IMG/VR virus record: IMGVR_UViG_3300047089_000323
Location: 1-55,425 of that record
Strand: one strand, 5' to 3'
Origin: a virus
DNA: 55,425 nt
Of this stretch, positions 42,267 to 50,080 are shown in pieces. The notes under the pieces were generated by a model that was not told the DNA's origin, did not search any database, and saw only the letters and a list, made by a program, of their open reading frames with translations. How positions within the stretch are numbered: the stretch's first letter is position 1; each line of letters begins with the position of its first letter. The position numbers and the translations under genes were made by a program.

Positions 42267-42301
42267 ATCTAATGAAGTAAACGAGAATTGTAAAGTTACA
42301 T
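42267..42301 (-). promoter_or_regulatory. Promoter for the accessory operon with TGTA-N4-TACA operator
   Basis: Minus strand: TTTACA (42295-42290), 17-bp spacer, TAGATT (42272-42267), good sigma70 matches. TGTAACTTTACA (42301-42290) overlaps the -35 and matches the box at 40244-40255. Predicted start near 42260, about 57 nt before the ATG at 42203. Confidence 0.55.
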
Positions 42302-42401
42302 TTTATGGACAGCCGATATCATTTTTTGGACAGCGTGATTTAGTTCGCTCGAAGTGAACGAAGGAATGAATTAGCAGCTGATAAATGAAGAAAGGGAAAG
42401 A

Positions 42402-42749
42402 TCAGTCGCGAACTACACGCGGCCTGCCAGGCTCACTGCGCACAAAATCAGGGCCAGGTCTCACCCAACCTCGCGAAAGCGTATTCTGCCAACCGCCAGG
42501 AATAAGCTTGCGAGATAAGATCGGCTGAAAACCAAGTAAACGCATAACGCCAGCAATCTTGCGAGCATTGCCAGTCGTCGCACTTATCCCAAGTAAAACC
42601 GCAATCGTGTTCGTGCTGATGGTCACACCATCAGGCGGTAAACCAGCTCGCTCTAACACTCGTATCCATGGATGCTCATCACGAGCCGCAGCATCAGCAC
42701 GACTGCGATCAAGTCGAGATAGTAAATTCGTGGAGGAAGATGGGGGCAT
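42402..42749 (-). CDS. Putative winged-helix replication/regulatory protein
   Basis: 115 residues. Segment ISTNTIAVLLGISATTGNAR then KIAGVMRLLGFQPI and a C-terminal GWVRP resembles the winged-helix tail of P4-type primases and related proteins (ri..~mr.lGf....g.~.~~W.R). The C-terminus is basic (RSEPGRPRVVRD). A stand-alone DNA-binding module is likely. Annotation from pattern only. Confidence 0.5.
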   Translation of the reverse strand: MPPSSSTNLLSRLDRSRADAAARDEHPWIRVLERAGLPPDGVTISTNTIAVLLGISATTGNARKIAGVMRLLGFQPILSRKLIPGGWQNTLSRGWVRPGPDFVRSEPGRPRVVRD

Positions 42750-43168
42750 CTCGTTTTCCCATTACAGGCTAGGAACACAAGAGACCTATGTTGCCACAAA
42801 AAAAGCGAGCAAGCATCTCGCCTTACGGAACATTGAGGTTTCAAACAATTGATAACACTAAGGAAGTACGTAACAGATGAACTAAGTTATTGATTTAACT
42901 ACAACTTGCAATCTCTCTCTACGTTCGGATAGAGATTCAACAGGTTTCCACAGGGCCCCCCATCCCCCCACATAGGGTCAGTCAAGCCTCTCCGCTAGGG
43001 GTAGGGCGCCCGACCCCGGGGGGAGGCTGGACAGGCCGTACCCCCTATCATTCTATTATAAGTCCCCCCCGCATATCCATGACCGAAAAACCACTTAGGA
43101 CTTTGTACCTATTCCCTTTAAGTATCGTTGGTGGCGGCAGGGGCCATCTGGCCATGGTGGGATACCCC
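42750..43168. other. Intergenic region, about 420 bp
   Basis: No supported gene. The left half is AT-rich (for example around 42770-42900). It includes a hairpin TCTCTA-CGTTCGGA-TAGAGA near 42915-42935. The right half is C/G-homopolymer-rich (GGGCCCCCCATCCCCCC, CCCCGGGGGGAGG). The sharp base-composition shift makes it a candidate origin or control region, but no iterons were found. Confidence 0.4.
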
Positions 43169-43513
43169 TTATAGGCCCACGGCCTGAAAAGCGCCCCTGT
43201 ATGGCTCCCTGCTAGCGCGCATGGCCTTGCAGGCGTCCTCGGGGAACCACTCGGATAGCGCCAGCAGCGCCGGATGATCGGGATGGCCGGAATAGTGCAG
43301 CACCGCGTCACGCGTACGACAAAAGTACTGACCGTTCCACCGGATGGCACTGACTCGCCTCTGCACGATCCACTGAATGCCGGCGACGCACTCGATCACA
43401 CGGAAACCGTCACCGAAATCGACGACGAGGTAGGGATAATCATTCGCGCTCTCACTAAGCCGCTGCGCGCGAGACTTTGGTAACGATTTATCGGCATTGT
43501 CGTTGATGGGCAT
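43169..43513 (-). CDS. Hypothetical protein
   Basis: 114 residues with a good ribosome site (GAGG, 8 bp upstream). Central beta-rich part: YPYLVVDFGDGFRVIECVAG, WIVQRRVSAIRWNGQYFC. C-terminal helix EWFPEDACKAMRAS. No family recognised; lies in the replication-side operon. Confidence 0.6.
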   Translation of the reverse strand: MPINDNADKSLPKSRAQRLSESANDYPYLVVDFGDGFRVIECVAGIQWIVQRRVSAIRWNGQYFCRTRDAVLHYSGHPDHPALLALSEWFPEDACKAMRASREPYRGAFQAVGL

Positions 43514-43562
43514 AGCGACCTCCTCACAGGTTGCGGTGTCAAGTGGCGGGCTGGTGACGCAA

Positions 43563-43835
43563 TCACCGGCCCGCTGCGCATTCTAGCGGGGCTGGTGGGG
43601 GTTTGCGAGGTGGTTGGGCGCTGCGGCAGTGATTGTTTGCGGGCGATTCGTGCTGGTGGCGGGAGCTCGCGTTGTGCGGCGCCGGCTGCACGCAGGGGCA
43701 CTCGCATAGCCATGTCATGAGGATGGCCCATTGGCCGTGCGGGGTTCCTTCGAGCGTATCGGCGATGGTCCATCCGAGCCGGGCGTAATCGAGCGCGCGG
43801 GCGTGCGGGACGTAGCGGAACAGGCGGTTCGTCAC
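43563..43835 (-). CDS. Small hypothetical protein (LGWTIADTLEGTPHG)
   Basis: 90 residues. The core YARLGWTIADTLEGTPHGQW then AILMTWLCECP matches a short pattern (LGW.vaddLaGT.HG.ya.LM.W.C) that I know from rhizobial phages and genomic islands; function unknown. C-terminal half is polar and probably disordered. Confidence 0.55.
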   Translation of the reverse strand: MTNRLFRYVPHARALDYARLGWTIADTLEGTPHGQWAILMTWLCECPCVQPAPHNASSRHQHESPANNHCRSAQPPRKPPPAPLECAAGR

Positions 43836-43842
43836 TGCGCAC

Positions 43843-44211
43843 CTAGAAGGGGATCTCGTCGTTCATGTCGCTGCCGATGCTCTGCTTCGGCTTTGGTTTC
43901 GGCCGCTCGGCCATCGACAGCGCCGGCGAGATCGGGCGCACCAGGACGCTGTCGCGCTGCTCGCCCTGGTACTGGGTCTTGCCGGCGTACATCTCGACTT
44001 CCTTGCCGATCCAGTGATCGGTCTCGGTGCTCCAGGCGTCGGCGAGCTTGCGCAGGTTGGTCTGGTTGAGGCCGAGCTTGCTGCCGTCCTGGAATTCGAT
44101 TTCGAGACCGAAGCGGCCTTGTGCGACGCTGGCGATGACGTCGCGGCGCGGACCGTCGGTGAGATGCTGGACCTTGATGAAGCCGGAGATGATCTGGTCG
44201 GAGATGTCCAT
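43843..44211 (-). CDS. SSB-like single-stranded DNA-binding protein
   Basis: 122 residues from ATG 44211. The tail SIGSDMNDEIPF ends in the acidic-hydrophobic tip (D/E-IPF) diagnostic of bacterial and phage SSB proteins, which recruits replication and repair partners. The body is about 90 residues with beta-strand pattern (RFGLEIEFQDGSKLGLNQTN; HWIGKEVEMYAGKTQYQG), compatible with an OB fold or a specialised phage variant. Located beside RepA-type helicase and RecT genes. The precise OB-fold family is uncertain. Confidence 0.6.
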   Translation of the reverse strand: MDISDQIISGFIKVQHLTDGPRRDVIASVAQGRFGLEIEFQDGSKLGLNQTNLRKLADAWSTETDHWIGKEVEMYAGKTQYQGEQRDSVLVRPISPALSMAERPKPKPKQSIGSDMNDEIPF

Positions 44212-44534
44212 TTTACGTCCTTTCGCTGTGGGTTTGGTTTGGCGTGGTTTGGGTTGTGGGCTGCCGGAGCGGCGGTCCGAGGGACGGCCCGGTTGCAACC
44301 TGCGTGGGGTGGCCGGAAAAGTCCGCGAATGCGAAAGCCTGAGCTGACGCTTAAGAGGCACTCGTGCCCCCGCGTAAGCGGCAGGGGCATTCGCGGCCCT
44401 TCCGCGAATTCCTCTTAAGCGAAGCTCAGGCTGATTATTCGCGGAAAAAATGGTCCGCGAATTCCGCGAGTGGTAAAATGCATTCGCGGAAGAAGTTCCA
44501 TCGCACAATCGGAAGTTGATGTTGCATTTATGCA
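44212..44534. repeat. Putative origin/operator region with TCCGCGAA iterons and inverted repeat
   Basis: No gene. Seven TCCGCGAA-type boxes in both orientations: 44322-44330, 44389-44396, 44400-44410, 44437-44446, 44454-44462, 44462-44470 and 44482-44491. A long inverted repeat has arms 44336-44358 (AGCCTGAGCTGACGCTTAAG...) and 44411-44432, enclosing a second GC hairpin (TGCCCC/GGGGCA). It lies between the RepA-type helicase and SSB-like genes. That setting fits a replication origin, or an operator cluster for the SSB promoter. Confidence 0.65.
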
Positions 44535-46058
44535 TCATAGGAAACTCGCTTCCGTCACCACCCCCGGACGCCTCGCATCATGCACTTTGAGGCACTCCCG
44601 ATTGTTGCCCTTGCTGCTCCTGGTCGGGGCCAGATAGACCTCGAGCAGCCCGCTCTCGAGCCATTGCCCGATGATCGTTTTGGCTTCCGCCTCGCTGCAT
44701 TCCATGAGCCGTTGCAGCAGCAGACCGACCCACCGCTTGCTGCCGCCCTTGCGCGATGGCGTGTACGGCTCACCGGTCGGCTCGCCATCGTCGTCGCGCA
44801 GGCCGGCCGCGATCTCGTCGAGCACCGCGTTGATTTTCTCGGCGTCCAGGCCGGCGAGAATGCCGGGCCGCTGCCACGGCACCAGCACGCCGACGTCGTC
44901 CTCCGGCAGGCCATCACCCGCGTTGCCGAGCCCGATCGTCTGCTTGAAGAACCAGCGCGCCGACGAAGTGATCAGCGAGAGATTGGCCTTGGCGTCGTCG
45001 AAGCGGATGAAGCGCCCGCGTTCGGCCGCCTTCGGAAACGCCTTCTTGATATCCGCCTGGCAGCGCTCGAACTCGGGCTCGGTCATTGGAAACAAGGTCG
45101 CCACGATGCGGGCGACACCGGCCAGCGAGCCGCCGCCGCGCGCCGCATCCATGTCGCCGGCCATGTTGCTGGCGTACTTCTTGGCGTGGTGCACAAGCAC
45201 AACGGCGACATTGGTCGAGCGTGCGATATCGCGCCACAGCACGCCCGCCCACTTCAATTCGGAATTGGAATTCTCGTCGCCGGCAAAGGTCTCGGCAAAC
45301 GGATCGACGATCACGATGTCGATCGCAAGGTCGATAATGGTCTGCACGATCTGGTCGCGCATCGGCGTCGCCGTGACGGTCTTGGTGCGGCTGTCGGCGC
45401 GCGCCACGACGATCGAACCCGCGTTGGCCAGAAAGATCCCGGACAGGTCGGCCTGCGCGATATTCATGATCTTGTGCGCCCCGAACAGCCGCCGCTCCAT
45501 CTCGGTCTGGTCTTCCTCGACATTGATCACCAGCGAGCGGTAGCGCCCGCGCGGCCGCCAGCCGCCCCATTCGGCCAGGCCGCCGGCGCAGACCATGGCC
45601 AGCTGCAGCGTGAGCAGGCTCTTGCCCGAACCCGGCGGCGCCACCAGCAGCGTTACCTGGCCGCGCAGCAGCAGCCCGGGAACCAGCCAGGCCCGCCGCG
45701 GCAGCTTCGATCCATCGATCGGGAACGGGCAAATGGCCGACAGCGCGGCGCCATGGCCGTTCGCCTTGCGATCGGCTCCGCGCGCCCCACCCGCTGCATC
45801 GAGATCCTTGAAGGCCTCGGCTATGTCGGCCTGGATGGCGTCGGCGCCGAACGCCGCGACCAACCCATGCGCCTGCGCTATTTCCCACAGTCCATCGGCC
45901 GCCAGCGCCTTCGCCAGCCCCCTGGCGACATAGCCGGCGACATCGACCGCGGCATTGCCGAAAATCTCCCGCCGCGCCTCCGGATCGATGCCCACGGTGC
46001 CGGCCAGCACCTTCTGCCACGACGCAAAGCCCTCCGCGTAGATGCCCAGACCCATCAT
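44535..46058 (-). CDS. RepA-type hexameric helicase (AAA ATPase)
   Basis: 507 residues from ATG 46058. Walker A APPGSGKSL at about 140-148; Walker B IDIVIVDPF at 246-254; sensor-like VLVHHAKK at 288-295; all in a RecA-like core as in RSF1010 RepA/AAA_25 replicative helicases. The C-terminus (RWVGLLLQRLMECSEAEAKT, then WLESGLLEVY) looks like a winged helix. Likely unwinds phage DNA in replication. Start overlaps the upstream stop. The iteron-like region lies just downstream. Confidence 0.75.
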   Translation of the reverse strand: MMGLGIYAEGFASWQKVLAGTVGIDPEARREIFGNAAVDVAGYVARGLAKALAADGLWEIAQAHGLVAAFGADAIQADIAEAFKDLDAAGGARGADRKANGHGAALSAICPFPIDGSKLPRRAWLVPGLLLRGQVTLLVAPPGSGKSLLTLQLAMVCAGGLAEWGGWRPRGRYRSLVINVEEDQTEMERRLFGAHKIMNIAQADLSGIFLANAGSIVVARADSRTKTVTATPMRDQIVQTIIDLAIDIVIVDPFAETFAGDENSNSELKWAGVLWRDIARSTNVAVVLVHHAKKYASNMAGDMDAARGGGSLAGVARIVATLFPMTEPEFERCQADIKKAFPKAAERGRFIRFDDAKANLSLITSSARWFFKQTIGLGNAGDGLPEDDVGVLVPWQRPGILAGLDAEKINAVLDEIAAGLRDDDGEPTGEPYTPSRKGGSKRWVGLLLQRLMECSEAEAKTIIGQWLESGLLEVYLAPTRSSKGNNRECLKVHDARRPGVVTEASFL

Positions 46059-46258
46059 GGCCCGGCGACCTCGGTGAACGCCGACCTGATGATTGCCGCC
46101 ACCGCGCCGGTCCCCGGCTTGTCCAGCAGCCCGCTCGCGGCCGCGAATGCATGCAGCGGCTCCAGCGCATCGAATAGATCGAATTCGCCGGCGGCGCAGA
46201 GCATGGCGCGCGCTTCGGCGCGGGCCTGTAAAATCAGGAGGGGCGAGAGCTTCGCCAT
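46055..46258 (-). CDS. Small helical hypothetical protein
   Basis: 67 residues (MAKLSPLLILQARAEARAML...), predicted all-helical, Ala/Leu-rich. Stop overlaps the helicase start codons. Possible helicase accessory on context alone. Confidence 0.5.
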   Translation of the reverse strand: MAKLSPLLILQARAEARAMLCAAGEFDLFDALEPLHAFAAASGLLDKPGTGAVAAIIRSAFTEVAGP

Positions 46259-46270
46259 GCGGCCGCGCTT

Positions 46271-46495
46271 TCATTTGTTCAGTTCGCCGTTCCGCATCAG
46301 GGTGCGGTATTCTTCGACAGCGCGGTCGTGCTCGGCCCAGGCCGCCGGCGGGATCAAGTGATAGCCGCCGAAGCGCCGCACCAGTTCCTGCAGGTCGGGC
46401 GGGTGGATGTGCAGCCCGGTGACTTCCTTCGCCGGCTCGGCCAGCTTGCGCCAGCGCCGCGTGAACAGGTCGCGTTGCCGCACAACGGCATTCAT
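46271..46495 (-). CDS. Small protein sharing an N-terminal module with the VRR-NUC gene
   Basis: 74 residues. RDLFTRRWRKLAEPAKEVTG then LHIHPP is nearly the same as the start of the protein at 54277-54717 (HLFTNRWRKLVEPQKEVTSL). The nuclease part is absent here; the remainder is helical (AAWAEHDRAVEEYRTLMRNG). The module may be an interaction tag shared by two replication proteins. Confidence 0.6.
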   Translation of the reverse strand: MNAVVRQRDLFTRRWRKLAEPAKEVTGLHIHPPDLQELVRRFGGYHLIPPAAWAEHDRAVEEYRTLMRNGELNK

Positions 46496-47967
46496 TCGGC
46501 GGCCTCGCCCCAGAGGTCGCCCTGCGCACGCGGCAGCGGCGGCAAGTCTGGCATCTCTTGAATTAGCTTCATTCCGGCATGCTGCGGATCAGTGACACCA
46601 ATGAGGTTCGGCTTCTGATAGACCTTGCAACCGGCAGCGCGTGCTTGCTCGGTCAGCCGCGCTACCCATTCAAATGGTGGCGCAAATTCGGCCACTCGAC
46701 CTATTTCCGGCTGCTCAGTGGCGCTTTGCGAGCCAATCACGACGAAATCAAACATCGATAAATCGGTGAATTCGAGCGGCGCCAAAAGCGGCTCTAGCGA
46801 CAGCCACTTCACCCTCACACCACTGATCTTGCGGAATGCCTCCTCGGCAATCTTCACGCGATACTGCTCATCGATTGTGGTACCTATCCACGCGGTTGAT
46901 GGTAAGTCGAGCCCAACATACCGCTGCGGAAATTTGGTAAGAAACAGGTATTCCCAATTAGGGCTCTTATGAGCCGCCGCGAAAACCCTTTCGATCCATT
47001 CTTGCGGCACCCATTTGCCGAATAGGTCGCCCATAGAAGTAACAAACACGCGCCCGAGCCGTGCGTCGTTAACGACTTCCTCTGGCACTTTGCTGTTGGC
47101 GGGAGCCTCCAAACGGTAATCGTAAAAAGTCGGCGTGAAGCCAAATGGATAGAACGGGCGAAGGTTCTCGTTCAGCACCGCGCCTTCGCGCGCATAGCAG
47201 TATTGGCAATTATGCAGGCAGCCGGTGACGGGATTCCAGGTGAATGCCGCCCACGAGACTTGATCATTGGTGGCGTTAAATTTTGCCTTGCCTTTCGGCA
47301 GTTGATATTCCTTCTGCTGACCATCGTGTGTGTAAACGGTGGTTGTAGTCCGGCTCGACGATGTCTCTTTCTCTGCGACGACTTGCGAGGCGGCTTCGGC
47401 TTTCCGTACTTGCTTGTGGGCGTCGTTCAGGCTGAGCTTGCCGGCGGCGACATCAGCAGCAAGCGCGGGTGATGCCGCCTTGACCTTCTTCGCCTTGCTG
47501 ATGGTGCCATGCGCGACACCGGCCGCCTTTCCGACTTGGCGATTAACTCGGCCGGCCGATTTCACTCGGCCCACTTTTGGGCCAAGTGATTTCTGCCCCG
47601 GTGCAGTCTTGCCATGTTCCCGCTGCCGCGCCTTCGCCTCCGCTTCCAGATATGGCGCAATCGCCAGGCCGATCATTGCCTTCTGCCCAGCCGACAGATC
47701 GCGCCGGCGCATGTTCGCGCTAATGATGAAGTTGATGATGTCCAGCTCGGTAGTCGACTTTGGCAGATTCCGGAATTTAGGTTCCACTCCCGCTTCCTTG
47801 CACGCCTTGTGGCGATTAATACCGTCGACGATCGTTGTGCCGTCCGGCGTCAGCACGATCGGTTGATGTAGCCCGTTGCTGTTGATATCCGCGGCCAGCA
47901 ATTGGAATTCGGCGTCATCGATTGGCGGGAATAGGGCTGCAACCGGGTGTATTTTTAATTTAATCAT
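46492..47967 (-). CDS. ParB-like domain fused to Gp37/Gp68 radical-SAM-like domain
   Basis: 491 residues from ATG 47967. N-terminal ParB/Srx-like domain (about 5-95; IVLTPDGTTIVDGINRHKAC with the GxNRxxA box), an HTH region at about 140-190 (VNRQVGKAAGVAHGTISKAK), then the DUF5131/phage Gp37-Gp68 domain. The latter carries the three-Cys motif C250-x3-C254-x2-C257 (GCLHNCQYCYA) used by radical SAM enzymes to hold a 4Fe-4S cluster. Its neighbour resembles TcmP, the known genomic partner of three-Cys-motif proteins. Substrate unknown; DNA or nucleotide modification is a guess from the ParB part. Confidence 0.75.
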   Translation of the reverse strand: MIKLKIHPVAALFPPIDDAEFQLLAADINSNGLHQPIVLTPDGTTIVDGINRHKACKEAGVEPKFRNLPKSTTELDIINFIISANMRRRDLSAGQKAMIGLAIAPYLEAEAKARQREHGKTAPGQKSLGPKVGRVKSAGRVNRQVGKAAGVAHGTISKAKKVKAASPALAADVAAGKLSLNDAHKQVRKAEAASQVVAEKETSSSRTTTTVYTHDGQQKEYQLPKGKAKFNATNDQVSWAAFTWNPVTGCLHNCQYCYAREGAVLNENLRPFYPFGFTPTFYDYRLEAPANSKVPEEVVNDARLGRVFVTSMGDLFGKWVPQEWIERVFAAAHKSPNWEYLFLTKFPQRYVGLDLPSTAWIGTTIDEQYRVKIAEEAFRKISGVRVKWLSLEPLLAPLEFTDLSMFDFVVIGSQSATEQPEIGRVAEFAPPFEWVARLTEQARAAGCKVYQKPNLIGVTDPQHAGMKLIQEMPDLPPLPRAQGDLWGEAAE

Positions 47968-48194
47968 TTTCCATGCTCCTTGCAGTGGCAGGCATGACAG
48001 ATCGGTTTTAGTTGCGATGGCACGTCGAACATTCCCCACCGTGGATGGCCGTTCCAGTGATGGACTTCGGTCGCCAGCGCGCCGCATTGACACTTCCCGC
48101 CCGCGCGCCGCATCGCGACAGCACGCGCTGCGCGATAAACCGGATGCTGAAGATAGGCATCATAATTTTCATACCGCGCGGTCCAGGAAGTCAC
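47964..48194 (-). CDS. Small HNH endonuclease
   Basis: 76 residues. KCQCGALATEVHHWNGHPRW has the HH of the HNH beta-hairpin and a Cys pair; LKPICHACHCKEHG supplies the N/H helix with CHxCH. Stop overlaps the downstream ATG (ATGA). Compact size fits a free nuclease acting with the neighbouring ParB/radical-SAM protein or in packaging. Confidence 0.7.
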   Translation of the reverse strand: MTSWTARYENYDAYLQHPVYRAARAVAMRRAGGKCQCGALATEVHHWNGHPRWGMFDVPSQLKPICHACHCKEHGK

Positions 48195-48963
48195 CCTGTT
48201 GTCCTCCTTCAGCTTTCAGCATGACCGCGTGCCCCTCGACGCTGTCGAGTTTGTGGAAGCCAAGCTTGCGATGATCGCCAGTCGCCATGTTGCGACCGAC
48301 AGCCAAGAGCCAGCTATCGCCGCCGTGTTGTGTTTGTCGAACTAACCAATTCGTTTTGTTTAGGCTGGCGAGCACTTCGGTTGGTGGGAGAACTTCGTGA
48401 CCCCGACTGCGCTGCAAGCGATAAGTTCGCGTATTCAGATTTAGCACGATATCGATGCGTGGAAATGCAGCAGCAAATCGCAACAGCCCCGAGATGGGCG
48501 GCCCCATTCCGTTGCCATTGCGATACCAATAGCCGTTTGGGTCAACAATGACGCTCCCAATGGCATACTGCGGTCGTTCACCCGAACTGCGAATGCATTC
48601 CGCAAATACTTCGAGGCCTTCCTCATTGTCGCGCGGCAGTAGATATGACGAGGATTTCCACGCTGGTGTCAGGCGGATCGCCAGTTCATCTAGCTGCCTC
48701 TGATCGCAATCAGAAAAGAAGGCTCTTCGTTGCATGCCATTGAGGCACGCGTCGGCAGCAACGTGAAATACAACAGGACTTCCCGGCACATCGCAGGTGC
48801 GGTTGTGGCCGCAGCCGGCGTTGGCGTCGAAATGCCAATAGCTGAACCCCCTGCCGCTAAACTTGCTCGCGATCTTCATTCCGATTGTTAGCGCCGAGCC
48901 GAGGCAGCGCTCTTTATCGATCGTTGCTTCGAAGCTCTGACCTTGCCCACCCGTTGCTGTCAT
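48169..48963 (-). CDS. Three-Cys-motif partner (TcmP)-like protein
   Basis: 264 residues. YWHFDANAGCGHN at about 42-54 resembles the YIDLFAGPG-type signature at the start of the Rossmann-like domain of TcmP proteins, which are encoded beside Gp37/Gp68 three-Cys-motif proteins. Here that partner is the gene two positions downstream. Other parts: RRAFFSDCDQRQLDELAIRL, then IVDPNGYWYR and RIDIVLNLNTRTYRLQRSRG. Overlaps the HNH gene by 26 bp. Family placement is from pattern and context. Confidence 0.6.
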   Translation of the reverse strand: MTATGGQGQSFEATIDKERCLGSALTIGMKIASKFSGRGFSYWHFDANAGCGHNRTCDVPGSPVVFHVAADACLNGMQRRAFFSDCDQRQLDELAIRLTPAWKSSSYLLPRDNEEGLEVFAECIRSSGERPQYAIGSVIVDPNGYWYRNGNGMGPPISGLLRFAAAFPRIDIVLNLNTRTYRLQRSRGHEVLPPTEVLASLNKTNWLVRQTQHGGDSWLLAVGRNMATGDHRKLGFHKLDSVEGHAVMLKAEGGQQGDFLDRAV

Positions 48964-48969
48964 GATCCG

Positions 48970-49209
48970 TTAGTCCAGCTTGAATAGCGCGCTCTGCGCC
49001 TTGTCTTCCGACGCAAATTGATGCTCGGCGACATCAAGCTCACGTCGCATCGCTTCGAATATCTTGCTTATTTGCTCGGGCGTGTACTCGTAACTTGAAC
49101 GGCGAGAGAGTTTTCCAATCCGCCTGATGGTCCGCAGAACGTTGGACACTCGCTGTTCGGCCAACGCCCGAAACTTCAAGGCCTTCAAATTTCCGACTCG
49201 CTGTTCCAT
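48970..49209 (-). CDS. Small helical hypothetical protein
   Basis: 79 residues with AAAGGGCAG before the ATG. Helical and charged: NVLRTIRRIGKLSRRSSYEY, EQISKIFEAMRRELDVAEHQ. No recognised family. In the recombination operon between RecT and the TcmP-like gene. Confidence 0.55.
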   Translation of the reverse strand: MEQRVGNLKALKFRALAEQRVSNVLRTIRRIGKLSRRSSYEYTPEQISKIFEAMRRELDVAEHQFASEDKAQSALFKLD

Positions 49210-49227
49210 CTGCCCTTTCCTCCCTTT

Positions 49228-50052
49228 TCACGCACTAGCGCCCACAGCGCCGGCCACTGCATCCTCGCCGGTATCGGCTTCCGCAGCATCGCGGACCCCC
49301 TGGCCGGCAAATTGATCGAGCGCCGCCGCCGCGCCGACCACCCGCGGAATATCGACGACCGCCGGCGCGATCGCCGGCGCTTCGAAGGCGTCGATATCGT
49401 CGTCCGGCAAATCGCCCTCCGACGGCAGCACCTTGGACAGCCGGCGCAACGCGGTCTTCTTCGCCATTTCGCCGAACCACATGCGCCACGGCGAATCCTC
49501 GCGCGTGGCTTTCGACATGGCTTTGATTTTATTCACCTCGGCGATCGGCATCACCGTGACGAACACGCCGCCGTCCTTGGTCGTCGCCATCGCATAGATT
49601 TTCACGATCGGTGCGTCGATCGAGTCGCCCGGAACGTGCCGGATGTGCTCGCCGTGCTCGTCGATGAAATGATGAAACTCCTCGCCCTGGCGCACGATGT
49701 CGGCCTTGATCCAGCGGAATTGCCCGCTGCGCCGGAAGCGTTTCAGCAGTCCCTGATACATTGGAATCCAGGTCGCCTGGCCCTTGAACGGCACGATCGC
49801 CCCCTCGCGGCCATCGGGAAGCAATCCGTCGCGGCAGGCGCGCATGCAGGCCAGCCAGAGCGATTGCCACTGGCAGGCGAGAATGTCCGGATTGATTTGG
49901 GTCGAAGTGATGATCGAGCGAATGAACCGATCCGGCGAAATATCGCTCGGCAGCGCATTCTTCAGCTCGTCGCGGCGCGCTTCCAGCCGCTCGCGCAGGA
50001 CGATGACCGGTGACCGGTTGACGGGGGTGGTGGCTATTTCTGTGTTGGTCAT
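49228..50052 (-). CDS. recT: RecT-family single-strand annealing protein
   Basis: 274 residues from ATG 50052. RecT/Bet-like pattern: RFIRSIITSTQINPDILACQ, LWLACMRACRDGLLPDGREG, then YQGLLKRFRRSGQFRWIKAD and a WRMWFGEMAKKTALRRLSKV core typical of RecT. The C-terminal 60 residues are Ala/Asp-rich and flexible. Pairs with the YqaJ exonuclease encoded 29 bp upstream to carry out homologous recombination of phage DNA. Confidence 0.88.
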   Translation of the reverse strand: MTNTEIATTPVNRSPVIVLRERLEARRDELKNALPSDISPDRFIRSIITSTQINPDILACQWQSLWLACMRACRDGLLPDGREGAIVPFKGQATWIPMYQGLLKRFRRSGQFRWIKADIVRQGEEFHHFIDEHGEHIRHVPGDSIDAPIVKIYAMATTKDGGVFVTVMPIAEVNKIKAMSKATREDSPWRMWFGEMAKKTALRRLSKVLPSEGDLPDDDIDAFEAPAIAPAVVDIPRVVGAAAALDQFAGQGVRDAAEADTGEDAVAGAVGASA

Positions 50053-50080
50053 TGTGTTTGGTGTCCTTCGGTTGTGAAAT

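Noticed and set aside
46086-46092. CTGATGA on the plus strand.
   Set aside because: It is followed by T instead of the required G, lies in a coding gene, and lacks a GAAA partner.
44580-46361. Long open frame on the plus strand antisense to the helicase gene.
   Set aside because: High GC keeps antisense frames open; composition is Arg/His-rich without domains, while the minus-strand frame has full ATPase motifs.
47945-47966. TTTTTAATTTAATC near the ParB-fusion start as another CtrA-type box.
   Set aside because: The TTAA half-sites are not spaced by seven bases and the sequence lies at the start of a coding gene.
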